Shown here: piece by piece, positions 9,501 through 24,500 of the stretch | Numbering within the stretch: position 1 is the stretch's first letter | Layout of the letters: every line of letters starts with the position of its first letter | Assembly: GCF_032854445.1 (NCBI RefSeq) | Contig: NC_088295.1 | Location: forward strand, 27,641,385 to 27,701,384 | DNA from: Liolophura sinensis | Lineage: Eukaryota > Mollusca > Polyplacophora > Chitonida > Chitonidae | DNA: 60,000 nucleotides | Reading direction: 5' to 3' | The notes under the pieces: model-generated | Told to the model about the DNA's origin: nothing | The model's database searches: none | The model's input: only the letters and a program-made list of their open reading frames with translations | Program-made: the position numbers and the translations under genes

Positions 9501-12500
9501 GTATGGCATTTCTACTCATACCCAATATAGGTCTAGGCATTTGAGGCAATTGTTGGAAGAATGTAGACTCCTGATTTTTGTTTCCTATACGTAGCCCTAC
9601 TGCGCAAGTCTAATACTTGATATTACGTTGTATGACTAAGAAAACTGTGAAGCACAACGTCAAAACGCAAGCAGCCGTAATATTTGGTATATATGAAATT
9701 TCTAGCTAAACATTCATACGGTTTCGATGAAACATATGATCTGTGTAGGGGTATTGAGTGCTTGGGGTTTAACGTCGTACTCAACAATTTTTCAGTCATA
9801 TGACGACGAAGGAATCATTAGGGTGCATGCACGTGTAATGTGCCTCCTTGTTGCAGGACGGATTTCCACCGCTCTTTTATTTAGTGCTGCATCACTGAGA
9901 CGACTTACCGAAGGCAAGTAAGCCGCCCCGCCCGGGCCATTATACTGATACGGGTCAACCAGTCGTTGCACTATCCCCTTCATGCTGAACGCCAAGCGAG
10001 GAAGTTACAACTTCCTCTTTTAAAGTCTTAGGTGTGGTCCATGGATTGATCCTGGATCTACCGGTCCCGAAGCGGACGCTCTACCAACTGTGCTATCCGG
10101 GCCGGTTGTAGGGGTATTGTCCCCTGTTTGTATATCTATGCGGCCTTATGGATACGATAATTTACAATTGTACAATCGGCATTCAGAATCATGGTAAGGA
10201 TATGCATGATCCCATCTAACAAACTCATTGATTAACTTTTTTGTTGAGCAGCACCTACATGTAAGAACTAGAGCTGGTGGATGTAAATGTTCTTATGGTT
10301 TGAAAATCTGAGTTTAGTCAGACTACCCTTGAGATAAGATCTTGGTATGTACGTCGGGTTGACGGTTGTAGGAAATCGGACTAGCTAACAGACCTCTAGT
10401 CCGAAAGCACCTGCTGGATTCTAGCCCGCGACCCCATTGTTTTAATTCCGTTCAGATGTGGGATAATAAATTAATCTTACAAAATCACATAATAAAGGTG
10501 TTTTAGGTTGTTTACGCAGATGTCTGAATGTTTAAATGCACTTGAAAAAGAATCTAGACCTATGGGGTATGTTTCATTAAAATAAAGGTGTGATATCTCA
10601 TCCAATAGAAGTGCAGTATTCATATTCGGTTATAGTTCAATGCAGGTAAGGGTCTGTCGACTGACGAGACCTGGGAGTACTTTCCAGATCCATCACTAGT
10701 GTGCGTTCACTGAACTGTTAACTTAATAATACCCTCCCCACCCCCCTCCGCAGGAAAGTAACTGACGAACTTTTCCCGGCCTGTAAAGTTCTGATTTATT
10801 GGGGGAAGACAACTACAAACATGTATGAGCGCCATCCACTGGGTATTGTCGCCATTTTCCACGAGCAATGAGTATATGCGAGTGGTTCGGAGTTCCACAC
10901 TTAGTTTTATCTCGCATCAGACAAACTACTCCGCTTTCCCCAACGGTCACATGGGGTACAGATATATTCTCGAATCGTGAATACAACGTCAAATGTGTCT
11001 GCTGAGTAGGTTACTTCCCTTTGTTGGGTCGTGCATACAATCAACAATGGTCACATCACTGAAGCGATTCACCTATACATTGGTCTTCTGCACTGATTTT
11101 ATGGGTCTTTGCAAGATAAATTGGTTTCATGGTTACTCTGTGATAGGACGCCCAGCCCAATATGAGAATTACTGACACGATATATTCATCCATCAATCCA
11201 GTGAGCTACATCCCTCACTCCAATATACTACATCCATCACCCCAATGTGCTACATCCCTCACTCCAATATGCTACATTCCTCACTCCAATATGCTACATC
11301 CTTCACTCCAATATGTTACATCCCTCACTCCAATATGCTTCATCCCTCACTCCAATATGCTACATACCTCACTCCAATATGCTACATCCTTCACTCCAAT
11401 ATGCTACATCCCTCACTCCAATATGCTACATCCTTCACTCCAATATGCTACATCCCTCACTCCAATATGCTACATCCCTCACTCCAATATGCTACATCCT
11501 TCACCCCAAAAAGCTACATCCCTCACTCCAATGGGCTACATCCCTCACTCCAGTTAGCTACATCCCTCACTCCAATATGCTACATCCCGCACTCGAATAT
11601 GCTACATCTCTCACTCCAATATGCTACATCCCGCATTCCAATTAGCTACATCCCTCACTCCAATACGCTACATCCCTCACTGCAATATGCTACATCCCTC
11701 ACTGCAATATGCTACATCCCTCACCCCAAAAAGCTACATCCCCCCACTCCAATGGGCTAATTCCCTCACTCCAATGAGCTACATTTCTCAGTCCAGTGAG
11801 TTACATCTCTCACCCCGATGACCTACATCCCTCACTTCAATGGGCTAAATCCTTTACTTCAATGTGCTACATCCCTCCAATGACCTAAATCCATCACGCC
11901 AATGAACTAAATCCCTCACTCCAATGCGCCACATCCCTCACTCCCAAATCCATCAAACAAATGTGCTACATATCTCACTGCTATGAGCTGCATCTCTCAC
12001 GCCAATGAGCTACATCTCTCACTCCATTCTGCCATATTCCTCACTTCATTGTGCCATTTCCTCACTCCAATGAGCTGCATCCCTTACTTCAATGAACTAC
12101 ATCTGTCACTCCAATGAGTTAGAGCTCTCACTCCAATGCATATTTGCAGGTGCGTGAACAATTTACCAGTCTTTATTTCTCGTTTGTATTGTCTTTGTAT
12201 TGTTCGTTTACTCAGAAATGCTTGACTGAATGTGTTTATGGTTAGGGACAGGCTGTGGCCGAGTGGTTAATCTATTTGCCATTCAATCGCTCGTACACAC
12301 GGTGTAACGGACTCACACATAGAGAGCAAAACAAGAGCATCGACGACAGGTTGATAGAATATGTATGTATGTATGGTTGGGGTTTTACGTCGTACCTAAA
12401 CAGTTTTCAGACGAATCATTAGGTACGTGTACATATATATTATGTCTCATGTGGCAGGGTGAGCTCACCAAAGTGCCACCGTCGCTGAATTGTCATGTCG

Positions 12501-15500
12501 AACACACCAGATATGACACCTCACCCAGTCCCATTATACTAAAGCCCCGTCCAGAGTATCCAACATCATTCAATTTTTGTTGACTTGTTGGGCGGACTTT
12601 GTTTGCCGGCATGATGGCGCTGTGACGGGGATAAGAACTGTCCGTCTGGACTCGACGAGGAAGGCTGCGGTAAGATGGCAATATGATATTAAGTACTCTT
12701 CAAGATTTCTGAAGCCATTCTTGGACTTCTGAAGAAAGGATTTGTGTTTATCAAAGTTTCCCTAGGGTATATATAGTGGCAGAGTACGTAGAAGTAGTTG
12801 TTGATGTATTTAACTCCTGAACAAGAATAGAACAGTTCTTTCAAATACAGTTTATATTATTTGGAGGTTTGTTCTCAGGAACAGTTAAAAATTGTTTTAC
12901 CTAATGAATATTCAGGAGCTGACTGCCTGGTGTATTCAGCAAGATACTCTATCCGGAAGATGTGCATCGGCACTCCACACACGGATGAAATTCTACTCTT
13001 CTCTGACACTGATGGAGAAGGGACCATTGCACCTGTGGAAGTGGATGTGAAAAAGGGCTGCGTCTACCATTCAGAGATATCAGACCATGCAGGCAAAATT
13101 CAGGTTATCTCACATAATTCTCTTTTCTTGGGGCTTTCTTTCCGTCCTGATTTCGTGCTTTACATACTAACTTTCTTAGTTCTTTGGTGGTTTGTGTTAA
13201 ATGTCGTGTTGGAACTGACCTTGCAATGAATGACCCGGAACCTTCATTTTCCTTCACGACTGGTATACGAATGTCTTTATGTAGACCTATATCCAATCTA
13301 TATCATATCCTACTATATAAAAACTAGGGTAACAACGCCATCTCTTTGCAATTATAAAAACTGCTCTTTGGAAACGCCCAGTGTTATTAGGTGTTATTAG
13401 AAATTCTCCCAGATTCAGAACATTAATTCGGAGTATACAATGAAACTGAAATTTATCATTTAGTTTTAAAATGTTGCTTTTTTTTGTGCTCTGCTTCTAA
13501 AATTACTATATTGCGGCAACAATAGGAGTCTGGTCAGCGCACCATTTCTCGTATATATCTGAACTCAAAAACAGCTTTCGGCAGATTCATTATTGATTAC
13601 AAGTACTTCATTGTATATAATAGCGCAGTGAACTTCCTCTTCCTGTCAGGTGTCTTGTCTTGACAAAGCAACGAATTTATCGACAAGCAGGACCATTCTT
13701 CACTCAGCAAAAGTTCGCAGACCTGAGGCTTTGTCTCGTGATTGGACGACGGGAAACCTGTACTGGCTGCAAAGAGACCGAAAAGCCCGCTATATTGCGG
13801 TTACCTCACAGGATGGGAAGTTTACCAAGGTTCTGTATAACGGCACAAAGCTCTTTGATAGGCCACGTGGTTTAGCCGTACATCCTGGAATAGGGTAAGA
13901 CATAACAGTAAAACTCTACTAATATAGATGCCTACCGAAGAAGACATGGCGGTGGACATGCGCGTATTATAACTAAACTGACAGCGAAAAGAAACTGTAC
14001 CATAGATATAATGCCCAAATTTGTAATAACATAAAACAACAGATGAGGGAAATGTAACATGTTGAAGACAACGATATGTTTAGGTCATTCAGGTCGAAAG
14101 GAAGGAAATGTAGCCATCGCATGTGTCTAATTGGGTCCTGGGCGTTGTTACCGTAGGTCTGCCTGTTCTTGGCCTGTCTGAGGTCTACCCTCTCTGCCAG
14201 TAACGCTGCATCAGATTTGTAACGGTTACACGAGAACAACCAAAGTTCTTGCAATGTCAGCATGAGTGGCTCTCAAAGCCACCATACCCAGGGCCCTCTC
14301 GCGTTGCTCCGGAGCCAGTCGTGGCATAACTATGGTGTTTCTTTAACACTGTGCAAGTCTGACATACTGGCTTTAAAGTTTTATACACTATTTGACCTTG
14401 CAGTTTCGGCCTGTCCACGGGTCACGTGGTTTTAGAACTTTTCTGTTTCTTTTGCAACGGATTGTCATGGGCTTACATGTAGCTTTCCCCCATATGGGAA
14501 TACGCTTGGAAAACGCTTGATTTTTACTGGGTTACGCAGACCGAATTCGCTGAAAACGTTTGTTAAATTAGAATGTATGAATGGTAAGTTTTTTTTGGTG
14601 GTCAATTTATACAAATGATTATAATGATCTCCGAAATCTGATTCCCTCCAGCCGGATGTTCGCTTCTAACACGAAGTTACACCGCCTGTCATTTTGTGTA
14701 CAAAACTGATTAGTGCCTGATACGTCCATGGTTTTCGCTTCTTGGAGATTAAACATTTCTTCCTGGTGACAAAAATTGTCCGCTGTATTTTCACAGACAG
14801 CTGTTTTGGACGGACTGGTCAGATGTCAACCCTCGGATTGTCCGCGCCTCGATGAACGGTAACCAGTCATCTGTGACGATTCTGGCGGAAGGGAAGGACA
14901 ACTTTGGCTGGGTCAATGGAATAGCGCTGGACATTCCTGCCAGTAAGGTAGAACTAGGTACTTTTTAAGACCATTTCTGTTGTTAGAGCTATTCTTTAGG
15001 CTAAACATTGTATTGACTACAAGCTGCGTTATCAGGTCAATGCTTTACTACGTCAATTTATTTATTTACTTGATTGGTGTATTACGCCGAACGCCAAATA
15101 TTTCACGGCGGCAAGCAGTATGGTGGGAGGAAATCGGGCAGAGCCGAATTCGGGCTTAACTCAACTGGTTGTACCGATTTGCCGATAGACATACGACTAT
15201 AAGGTTGAAATGCATACACGTAACTAGACGACTGATAACAACTTTTTCTTTTGGTTTCCTTAACAGCCGAGGACTTTCTGCCACTGATGCAATGTCACAT
15301 GACCGAAAATGTAATAATGATTGGCTGCAAACCTGTTCGACTGAAGAATGGTGGTCTTACATAAATGGTTACAACGTTATTGCACTTGGAATCACTTATA
15401 GTTTCCTGACAGTGAAAGAAAACTGCGACTGAGCCTTTATTTCGCATACACGAAATCTTACGACTCTCAGCAACAACTGACTTGAGTAGGGTCTTCAGTT

Positions 15501-18500
15501 CCCGCGTGTACCTCTAGATGCTAGCTGTGGAGGATTATACTGAAGAATTCAAAGGCAGTGCCAACGAAATGCTGGTCTAGGGTGGTTTTGTGCATGCAGA
15601 CAAAACAGCTGCGATTAAAAGTTATTGTCGGTTATCAAACGCCGATTTAGTCTAATTTTAATCGGTGGGCCCTTCCATGTTGTTGGAGCTTTGTATAACA
15701 ATCGCAAATGATTTTCATAAATTAGTACTTGCTAATTCTGTGATCACTTGACTACCGCGGATACATATATAGGAGTCCTGCAACATTCTAAGGGTCACTA
15801 ATATAGGTGTGACTGGAAATAGTTTCTTGAGTTTCAATTGGGGTAAATCGACCGAGATTGACCACAGTCAAAAGAGGATCATGATCGTGGATAGTCGGTA
15901 ATGGGTAGTCGTAGCTCTGGGGCGACTGGGTCTACACCCAACACGCAAATGACCGTACGTGCTCTGTCAACCGTATAACACTCTTGTTTTCAAATACAGA
16001 TAGAGCATTCAGAATCTATGGTGATCTCTTTCAAACTCATACAGTACATCATTCCGTTTAACCCGAGGCGCGATTGGGATACCTATCTTTCATCCACGGA
16101 CTACGAGTATGAATTGCATGAGATTCCTAGAATATCTATTGTCTATACTACATAACAAAATACTTATGGCAGTTTATTTCCTACATTAATTTGTCATTTA
16201 ATACTTTGGCAACTAATGTTTTAAATTTTGGAAATAGATCTTCGATAATATCGTCTTCTGAGTGGACGAGTGGTATAAGGATTTCGGGCTTAACTCTTAG
16301 ATCATAGCGAACGTAAGACAAGCAACCGAATCAATGTGTCGAAACATTGGTACACCTGCCGTCATTCAATGAGGATGTTACAATTCAATAATCACAAGGC
16401 CAGTTGTTAAAACGACTTATAACACAAACCTCCAAAAAGAACTAAGAAAGTATATAAAGTACGAAAATAGGACGGAAACATGCATAGAGATGCAGTCATC
16501 AGTTTTCTATGATGCTGGAAATACGCAAGGTATGTTCTTGGCACTGAGTGAAATCAGTATTCAAATGGTGTACCGTACTATAATATCAGTTATTGGTAAC
16601 GAAATATGTATGTTTTGATTGCTCCGGTTTACGCGAACCACTCCGTCACGACGCGCTCATGTTGGTATGTGTGAGGCGTCAATTATAAACTCCGCCCCTA
16701 AATCTGAATCTGTTTTTGTTGGTTTGATTGAAGCTGTTCTGGATAGACGCCAAATTAGACGTTATAGGCTCAATGAATTTCGATGGAAGTGACAGAGCTA
16801 TTCTTATCCGAATAGGCGACAGACACCCATTTGGAATAACCGTTTCGTCGGTAAGTTATTTATTCAGCTCTACTCAGTACGTAATGGCACGTTGGTCATA
16901 CAGCGCAAATCAGTACGTGCCCTAAACCGTAAAACATTTGATGTATGAGCGCTGGGCAGATTTAACAAAAAAAATTTTTAAATTAATGAAAAATTGTTTA
17001 TTTATTTATTTATTTGATTGGTGTTTTACGCCGTACTCAAGAATATTTCACCTATACGACGGCGGTCAGCATTATGGTGGGAGGAAACCGGGCAGAGCCC
17101 GGGGAAACCTACGACCATCCGTTGGTTGCTGACAGACCTTCCCACGTTCGGCCGGAGAGGAAGCCAGCATGAGCTGGTCTTGAACTCACAGCGACCGCAT
17201 TGGTGAGAGACTCCTGGGTCATTGCGCTGCGCTAGCGCGCTAACCGACTGAGCCACGGAGGCCCCCGAAAATTGTAAAATCCACTGTAAATGAGTTCGAG
17301 CAATAGATCCTTTGAGCAACACCGATGCACGAAATTTTGCTGTTATATATGTTGCCTATTTCACTGACATTTTTTCTCCAAAATGTATATTTATGCACAG
17401 CTTATTGAGTAGCAGTAGCAGTTCACATTACATGATGTAATGAAAAGCCCGGCGTTAGTCAAAGCTGCTTATGACAATGTGATGAACTGTTTCTATAGAA
17501 CTAAGCGTGCAAAACTATTTTCTGTAGGGTTATATTTACTGGACAGATTGGAGTCTTGATGCTATATTTTCTGTCAGCCGCGCAAACTTCAGTGAAGTCA
17601 GAACGGTGAGGAGACTTCAGGATGACCCGCTGGGTATTGCGCTTTGGGCAAAGAAACCGGAATGTAAGTGACTTTGCGTTTATCACTAATGCCAGCTTAA
17701 TGGATGCTCATCATTATTAACTCTAAATAGCTTTATACTTAGAATGATACAGGAAAGTCTAAGATAAAACTCTGGGGAAAAAAGCGTAAATGAAAACGAA
17801 ATAGTTTGTTTCCACAGTGTCAACAGCTCCCTCGAACATGGAGGTAAAATGTCCGTATTTACGGCTACTCGGTCACAACAGCACAACAGGGGGTGCCTAC
17901 AGTCAGTGTTACTGTCCAGATGGGTTTGATGCTACTTACGTTGATGGCCAATTAGGCTGTAAGATTGAGACACTTTTCGAGTCCACCAGCAGCCAAGGTA
18001 TGTGTTTTTCTTTGATCTATTATAAGAATATATTACCAATATCCTGTGCATCTAAACCTACTTTGTGTGAAACAAATGCTATAACCTGTGGTTGAAATTC
18101 CGAAAATTGGATGGTTATTGAAAATTGATTTCAAACTGACTTTGTGGTACTGTTTGGAAAGATGGATGTGGTGCCCTCTGCCACTGTCGCGTACTTACAC
18201 AAGTAAAGTACAACAATTCGTGAGGTCAGGTTAAGATACAATAAGTAAATAGGCTTGCACAGGGTTGTTTTGTGGTAAATTGTTGCCTTTATTATGTAAT
18301 TTTATGCAGTGAAATCATTTTATATAAAAATAATAAACGTTTAACATGTTATTTGAAGTAGTAAGGCAATGGAACGTTAACTTTTTTATACTGCACGATT
18401 TTTATACGTAAAATATTTTACAGTGAGTGATGGTTGTGTAGGACGTGTGCGCCATTTATAATTCATGGGCGAGCTGGGGACAGACATGTTCATGCGAGAC

Positions 18501-21500
18501 CTGTAACTGGTTTCCTAATCGGTACATTATTTAAATCTACAAGGGTAACACACGTGTGTTTGACTTCACAATTATCAGTTGTTCCTCCCAAACTACCGTG
18601 GACGTCACATTTACCCAGTTAAAATATCAATAATTTTGCGATTTGATCTATTTACAGCCGACTGTCTGGTGTATAGTGATAAGAATAATATTGTTAAGTT
18701 TTGTGTCGGGGATCCAGACACGGAAGAGTCCCTGTTGCGAGTAGGGGGACACAACATCGTGCCTATCGACGTGGACTTCACACGCAAGTGTGTTTATTAC
18801 GCAGATCTTAAGTGGCCGAACAGTAGTCTTGAGGTGAGGTACATGCAGCAGCTTCATGCAACTTTTTCAGATCATTCTACAGCACGTTTTGCGCTTTTCG
18901 TATTTTTTTCTCTCTCTGAATTAAGGCACGTTGAAAGAAAACGATGAAAGATACTTCATTCTACAACTTTCTGATGTACTTCAATAGAACCATAGATATG
19001 TTGCTGACTGGAAAGCATTTGGGCTAATTTTACATTAAAACTAATGGTGCGGAGCCGTCCAAGTATATGGCTCATGAATTTTGTGCTTCGGCGGACAACA
19101 ACAACATATTTTGAGAGGAAAATTTCAATAAAATTTATTGCAAGGCAACCAAGCATATAGATTATCCAATTCCCCTCAATAACACAGAGGTTAGATTTCC
19201 ATCAGTCTTATTATAAAGAATGACGCGGATATCATCTGTGCGCAATTTAGCCGCAGATAAACGACTGAAATGTTTAGTGGTTCAAGCCTTCGGCTGCATG
19301 GAAAACCTATTGGTTTTGTCCTGAGTTTTACGCTTTATCCAGTTTGCACTACAGCTATTTTGTCATCTTACAATTCAAACTAATGCACCGTAAAAACTGG
19401 TGGTCATAGGTTAATGTGGTCACAGGTCCTGGTTCCATATTGGGTTATAGGCAATTTCTTTTGAAAACGTCTCCTCCTTAACGGCAGATTCTATGGACAT
19501 TATACTTACACAGAACTAGTCTTCAAGACCCCTAGAACATAATATGTTTCGCATATTTTTATTTAGAAGGTCACATGACCTAGTTTCAGTTAAATCCAAT
19601 TTTCTCGGGAACCTAAAAAAATGAGCCACATTAGGTCGTTTCAAATGTAGCTGTGCTCAACATCCAAATATGGCAATGTTTTTTGTCGGAAGCTGTACTT
19701 TACCATGTCATGTTCAATGGTGCATATCCCACATTTGTGTAAAATACATATTTTTCGTTTTTTTCCCGAATAACTGCAATTTTGAAAAAATTGTAAAAGC
19801 TAGAATGATATGACTTGTGCCAAATTGTAGCCCCCTGCTCTAGCGTTTCATTCATATGAAAACAGATTTAATCTACGACCATAAGTATTTTTCTACATAT
19901 TTTGAATGATCACTTCAATATCACTTCGACATAGACATGTATTTTGGCTGGGCCTTAGTTCTATAGATTCGATCACACATTGATATGGCTACAATTGACA
20001 ATATGCAACATGCCTAACTACGAATATCAATTTTAACGAACCAGAAGTGATATTAATAAAATTGGAGTGACAGTATCTCCTTTGCAAAAAGATATTTAAA
20101 ATCATATTATAATAGATCTTTGAGGGACTCTGCATACCGGTATATTTTTCTCTTTCTAGGATAACTTGTCAACACAGTTTACTTGTGGTATCTTTAGACC
20201 ATAAGAAGCTATGTATTTGTGATTGAATTAACAAAATCGCGCACATTGAGATAATCGATAGCTCCACCATGTTATCAGTTTTACCAATCATCTACAAGTT
20301 TCTATAACCCGAAGACGCAGCTATTCCTGCTTACGTCAACTGAACCCTATTTTGCCTTTTAGCTATTTGAAGCGACATGGTGTTCCGGTTGCTCTAACAT
20401 GGCGCATCCTATGGCTTCGTGTGAATTCCTGATTAAACGTTGATTTATAGAGTTACTAAGTACGTTATAAAAATGTCCGTGGCCGTTTGGCCATTTTCAT
20501 TCCTCTTCCTATGTTACATGTTGTCCTTGTTTGATACTTGGACGTGCAGTTAGACTAAAATCCTAACGAAGGTACAAGAGGCCAGATTTCACCAGTTACG
20601 TCTGCTTATTTGCCAATTTTGACCATGTTGCGTATGCTTTGGTTTTACACTCGATTAACATCATGATTTACCTAATTTATACCGTTTTCCACACTACGAC
20701 AGGTCGTATGCTTGAACGAGACTACCAGAGTCCTTTCTCCTCATCGTGTATTAATGCGTTCATCTAACTCCACATTCGAGGGAATCGCTTACGACTGGAT
20801 AACTGACAACCTGTATTGGTTGGCCTCTGGATCTCGCCAGTTGGGCGTAATCACCAAAAATGAGAGGTTTACCAAAGTATTGTATGAAGGGGCCGACATT
20901 TTCGACCAACCACGTGATCTTGTTGTACATCCGGGGCTCGGGTAAGGACCGAAATTATCAAGGTATTACATGACGGTGTTATGTGTACCTTTGTAATGTC
21001 ATGAGCAGTTTATTTATTTGATTGGTGTTTTACGCCGTACTCAAGAATATTTCACTTATACGACGGTGGTCAGCATTATGGTGGGAGGAAACCTAGGTTA
21101 CAGGTCCGCTGGTTGTTGACAGGCCTTCCCACGTACGACCGGAGAGGAAGCCAGCATGAGCTGGACTTGAACTCACAGCGACCGCATTCCTCTCCGGCCG
21201 TACTTGGGAAGGTCTGTCAGCAACCTGCGGATGGTCGTGGGTTTCCCCCGGGCTCTGCCCGATTTCCACCCAACATAATTCTGACCGCCGTCGTATAAGT
21301 GAAATATTGTTGAGTAGGGCGTAAAACACCAATCAAATCAAACCAAATCAAATCAAATTAAAAAGGATCTCGCCACGATATGCCTTCCGTATTTCTGATG
21401 TGGCGTTAAACCACAACCATTTATTCATTCCAGTTGTCTGATGATCCTGGGAAATAGGAATCCTAACAAAAACTTCCAGAAACACAGAATCCCATTCATA

Positions 21501-24500
21501 AAATGAAGGCTGTAACACAAAATCACTCCAAGAACCTGATGTTATTTTGAGAGAGCTCGTGTAGAATTCCCATTCCACTGTTACTCGATAGTATTTAATT
21601 CATTCATAGCGTTATGCTGCAACTTGTTAGGATCAAAGTTAGGATCTGTTTGCATAATCTTTCAGTACAGGTAACTGTGATTCACCTTATGCTAAAGTAC
21701 CAGTAGATCCATGCTTGTTGAACGACTGACGACTCATTTTTCAACATTTAGGCTTAATCCATGCACAAAGCTGAAGGCCTAATTTTCTTGTTCGGAGTAT
21801 TAAAATTCTTTTTGGACAGTGTTTTTGTCACTTTTCTAGAAAAACAGATCGCAACTGTTTGAAATTTGTCAGGTATATTCTCCCATGTACATCATGTACG
21901 TTTAGGGTTTTGGTAGTGTGTTCGTCTGGGTCACTAAGTTGGAGGCCATATTGGATTTCCACCAGAAAATTGAAACATCTTCTTCCTAAGGATTAATGCA
22001 AAACTTTTGACATGTGATATGCATGTAAAGCAATGCTACATACATAAAGTTTCACAAAGAGTTCAGGTCATGCTGGCTTTTCTCTCCGGTCGTATGTGGG
22101 AAGGTTTGATAGTAACCTGCGGATGGTCGTGAGTTTCCCCCGGTAACCCTGTAACCCTGTCTCCTTTGTCATCCAGTAACCATGTCTCCTTTGTCATCCA
22201 GTAACTCTGCCTCCTTTGTCATCCAGTAACCCCGTCTCCTTTGTCTTCTGTCAACCCTGTCTCCTTTCTCATCCAGTAACCCCATCTCCTTTGTCATCTG
22301 TCAACCTTGTCTCCTTTCTCATTAGACAACCCTGCCTCCTTTCTCATCCAGCAACCCTGCCTTTTTTCTCACACTGCTTCTCTAAAAGGGTGATCTTTGA
22401 TAGGATGGATTAGTCTTGTTTCGATTTTATTGAGGTTTTGTGCATGAAATAGTGTATTTACTGCATTGAGTTATTCGCCATAGTTGAAGTGAAGTCGTAT
22501 AAGTGAAATAGTCTTGAGTACGGCGTAAAACATGAATCAAATAAATAAATAATTAAATCACCCTATTTCTGAAATAGAAAATTAAGCCCATTCATTTAAC
22601 CTGGACATGGACGTATTCGGTACAAAGTGCCATATACTGAGACAGAAGCACAAAACCATGTACACTGTTTGGAAGCTGTGAAATAGCGTGTATTTCTAGT
22701 TATTATTATTCACGGCAAAAATTCTACAGAAAGCGGTGAAACAGAAATTCACGAAAGGTATATTTTAGGTAATTATTTGAAGTTATGCCGTTCTACTTTT
22801 TTGTAGAAATGTTGAACAGTGAAAATACATTCACTTAACCATTTAAAATAACCAGAATGAGACGTTGTCCGGTATAATTTTTACATGTTACGGATCTGCA
22901 GATATTTTGTCAAGCAAGATTTGATGCAAGCATTTAGCAACAAAACAGTTCACAACAGTGCAAAACTGTCTCATCTGCTTAGCATGGGGATTTGTGCAAG
23001 ACTGTATGGTGGTAATAGGCCTACGCTAAAACGGATGCACGATATCATGCAACAATACATTCAGTTACTGTCGGCAGTTTATCATAGGTACAATGCCAGA
23101 CCGCCCGTATCTGATGTCGATGTATTGTTTCTTTTCACTGGTCTGAACTGTACTAAGGTTATGTATGGCAATGGCACTCTACAAATGGTAGAGTTTAAAA
23201 CATTTAGCTGCCGGCTCCTTTCAACCAGATTGGAAAGTTTGATTCCCACGAATATTGGTCACTATTTTTATTACGATTTCAAATGGTTTTATCAAACCTG
23301 GATGTGATCCTATTTCCTGTGCAAATAAACATAGAGATATGCTGAAGTAACACCATTCGATATTCCACTGCATGGAGACAAAGCTGATTCAACCAGAAAT
23401 GAGATTATCCCTACAAGAAGAACAGCTTGGTCCCTGGAAATGCTGTTTAGTGACAGTTTTAATTGTTATCTATTTATCGTTATTTCTAAATGAAAACTTC
23501 AAACTGCTCGATATATTTGCAGACAGCTGTTTTGGTCAGACTGGTCAGATGTAAACCCCCGAATTGTTCGCGCTTCAATGAACGGTAACCAGTCATCTGT
23601 GACGATTCTGGCTGAGGGAAAGGATAAGTTTGGCTGGGTCAATGGAATAGCGCTGGACATTCCCGCTAATAAGGTATGTGCTGGAACTGTACATGTAACG
23701 TGTTTCGACTCAGCTGGACGGCAGCTTGTTACAGAATATCAAAATTTTGGTTGACTGGTTGATTGATTGATTGAATGCAACTCGATAATTACATCAAGTG
23801 ATAGTAGAAGGTACAAACCGAGACAATGCGTGTTGGATTTAATATGTCAAGTATTACGTGATGCTTTCCTGCATTCTCTAACATAGCGACACTGCACATC
23901 GTGAACTTGATTTAATGAAGATGCATATTGACGTGGTAGTTGAAAACAAATGTCTTTTCAAGGACGTTATAGAAGGCGCAGGCGACAATACGATCATTGT
24001 TGCTGTGTATTGATTTATTTATTTCAGTATCTATTTAATTGGTATTTTATGCCGTACTCACTTATACAACGACGACCAGCTATATTAGGAGGAAATCGGG
24101 CAGAGCACGAAGGAAACCTTCAACCACCCGCAGGTTGCTTGTGGTCCTTCCCATGCAGGACTCGGAGAGGAAGACAGAATGAGCTGGACTCGAACTCACT
24201 GCGACCGCATTTTCCAGAGGCTCCTGAGTCAATGTGCAGCGCGATCAGACCAACCATTTGGTTATGAATGAAAGTTGATGACGTTAATGGTTGTGTTGGA
24301 AATAGGGTTTCCGATTATAAGTGTCAATCGTTCTCTTTTAATTGACAGGTAATATATATGTATATATCGGATTTTACACGGAACATAGCCTATCCTTGGT
24401 CTGAAGTGAACTGAACATCTTGTATCTATTCATATTTTTGGTGACCTAGCATATGCACCTGTCCATATTTATTGTCCGTGGCGTCCGATTGATGCCAGTA

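Noticed and set aside
11162-11821. Four long plus frames of [20 protein letters not shown] type
   Set aside because: All come from one 22-bp minisatellite read in three frames; no gene signals.
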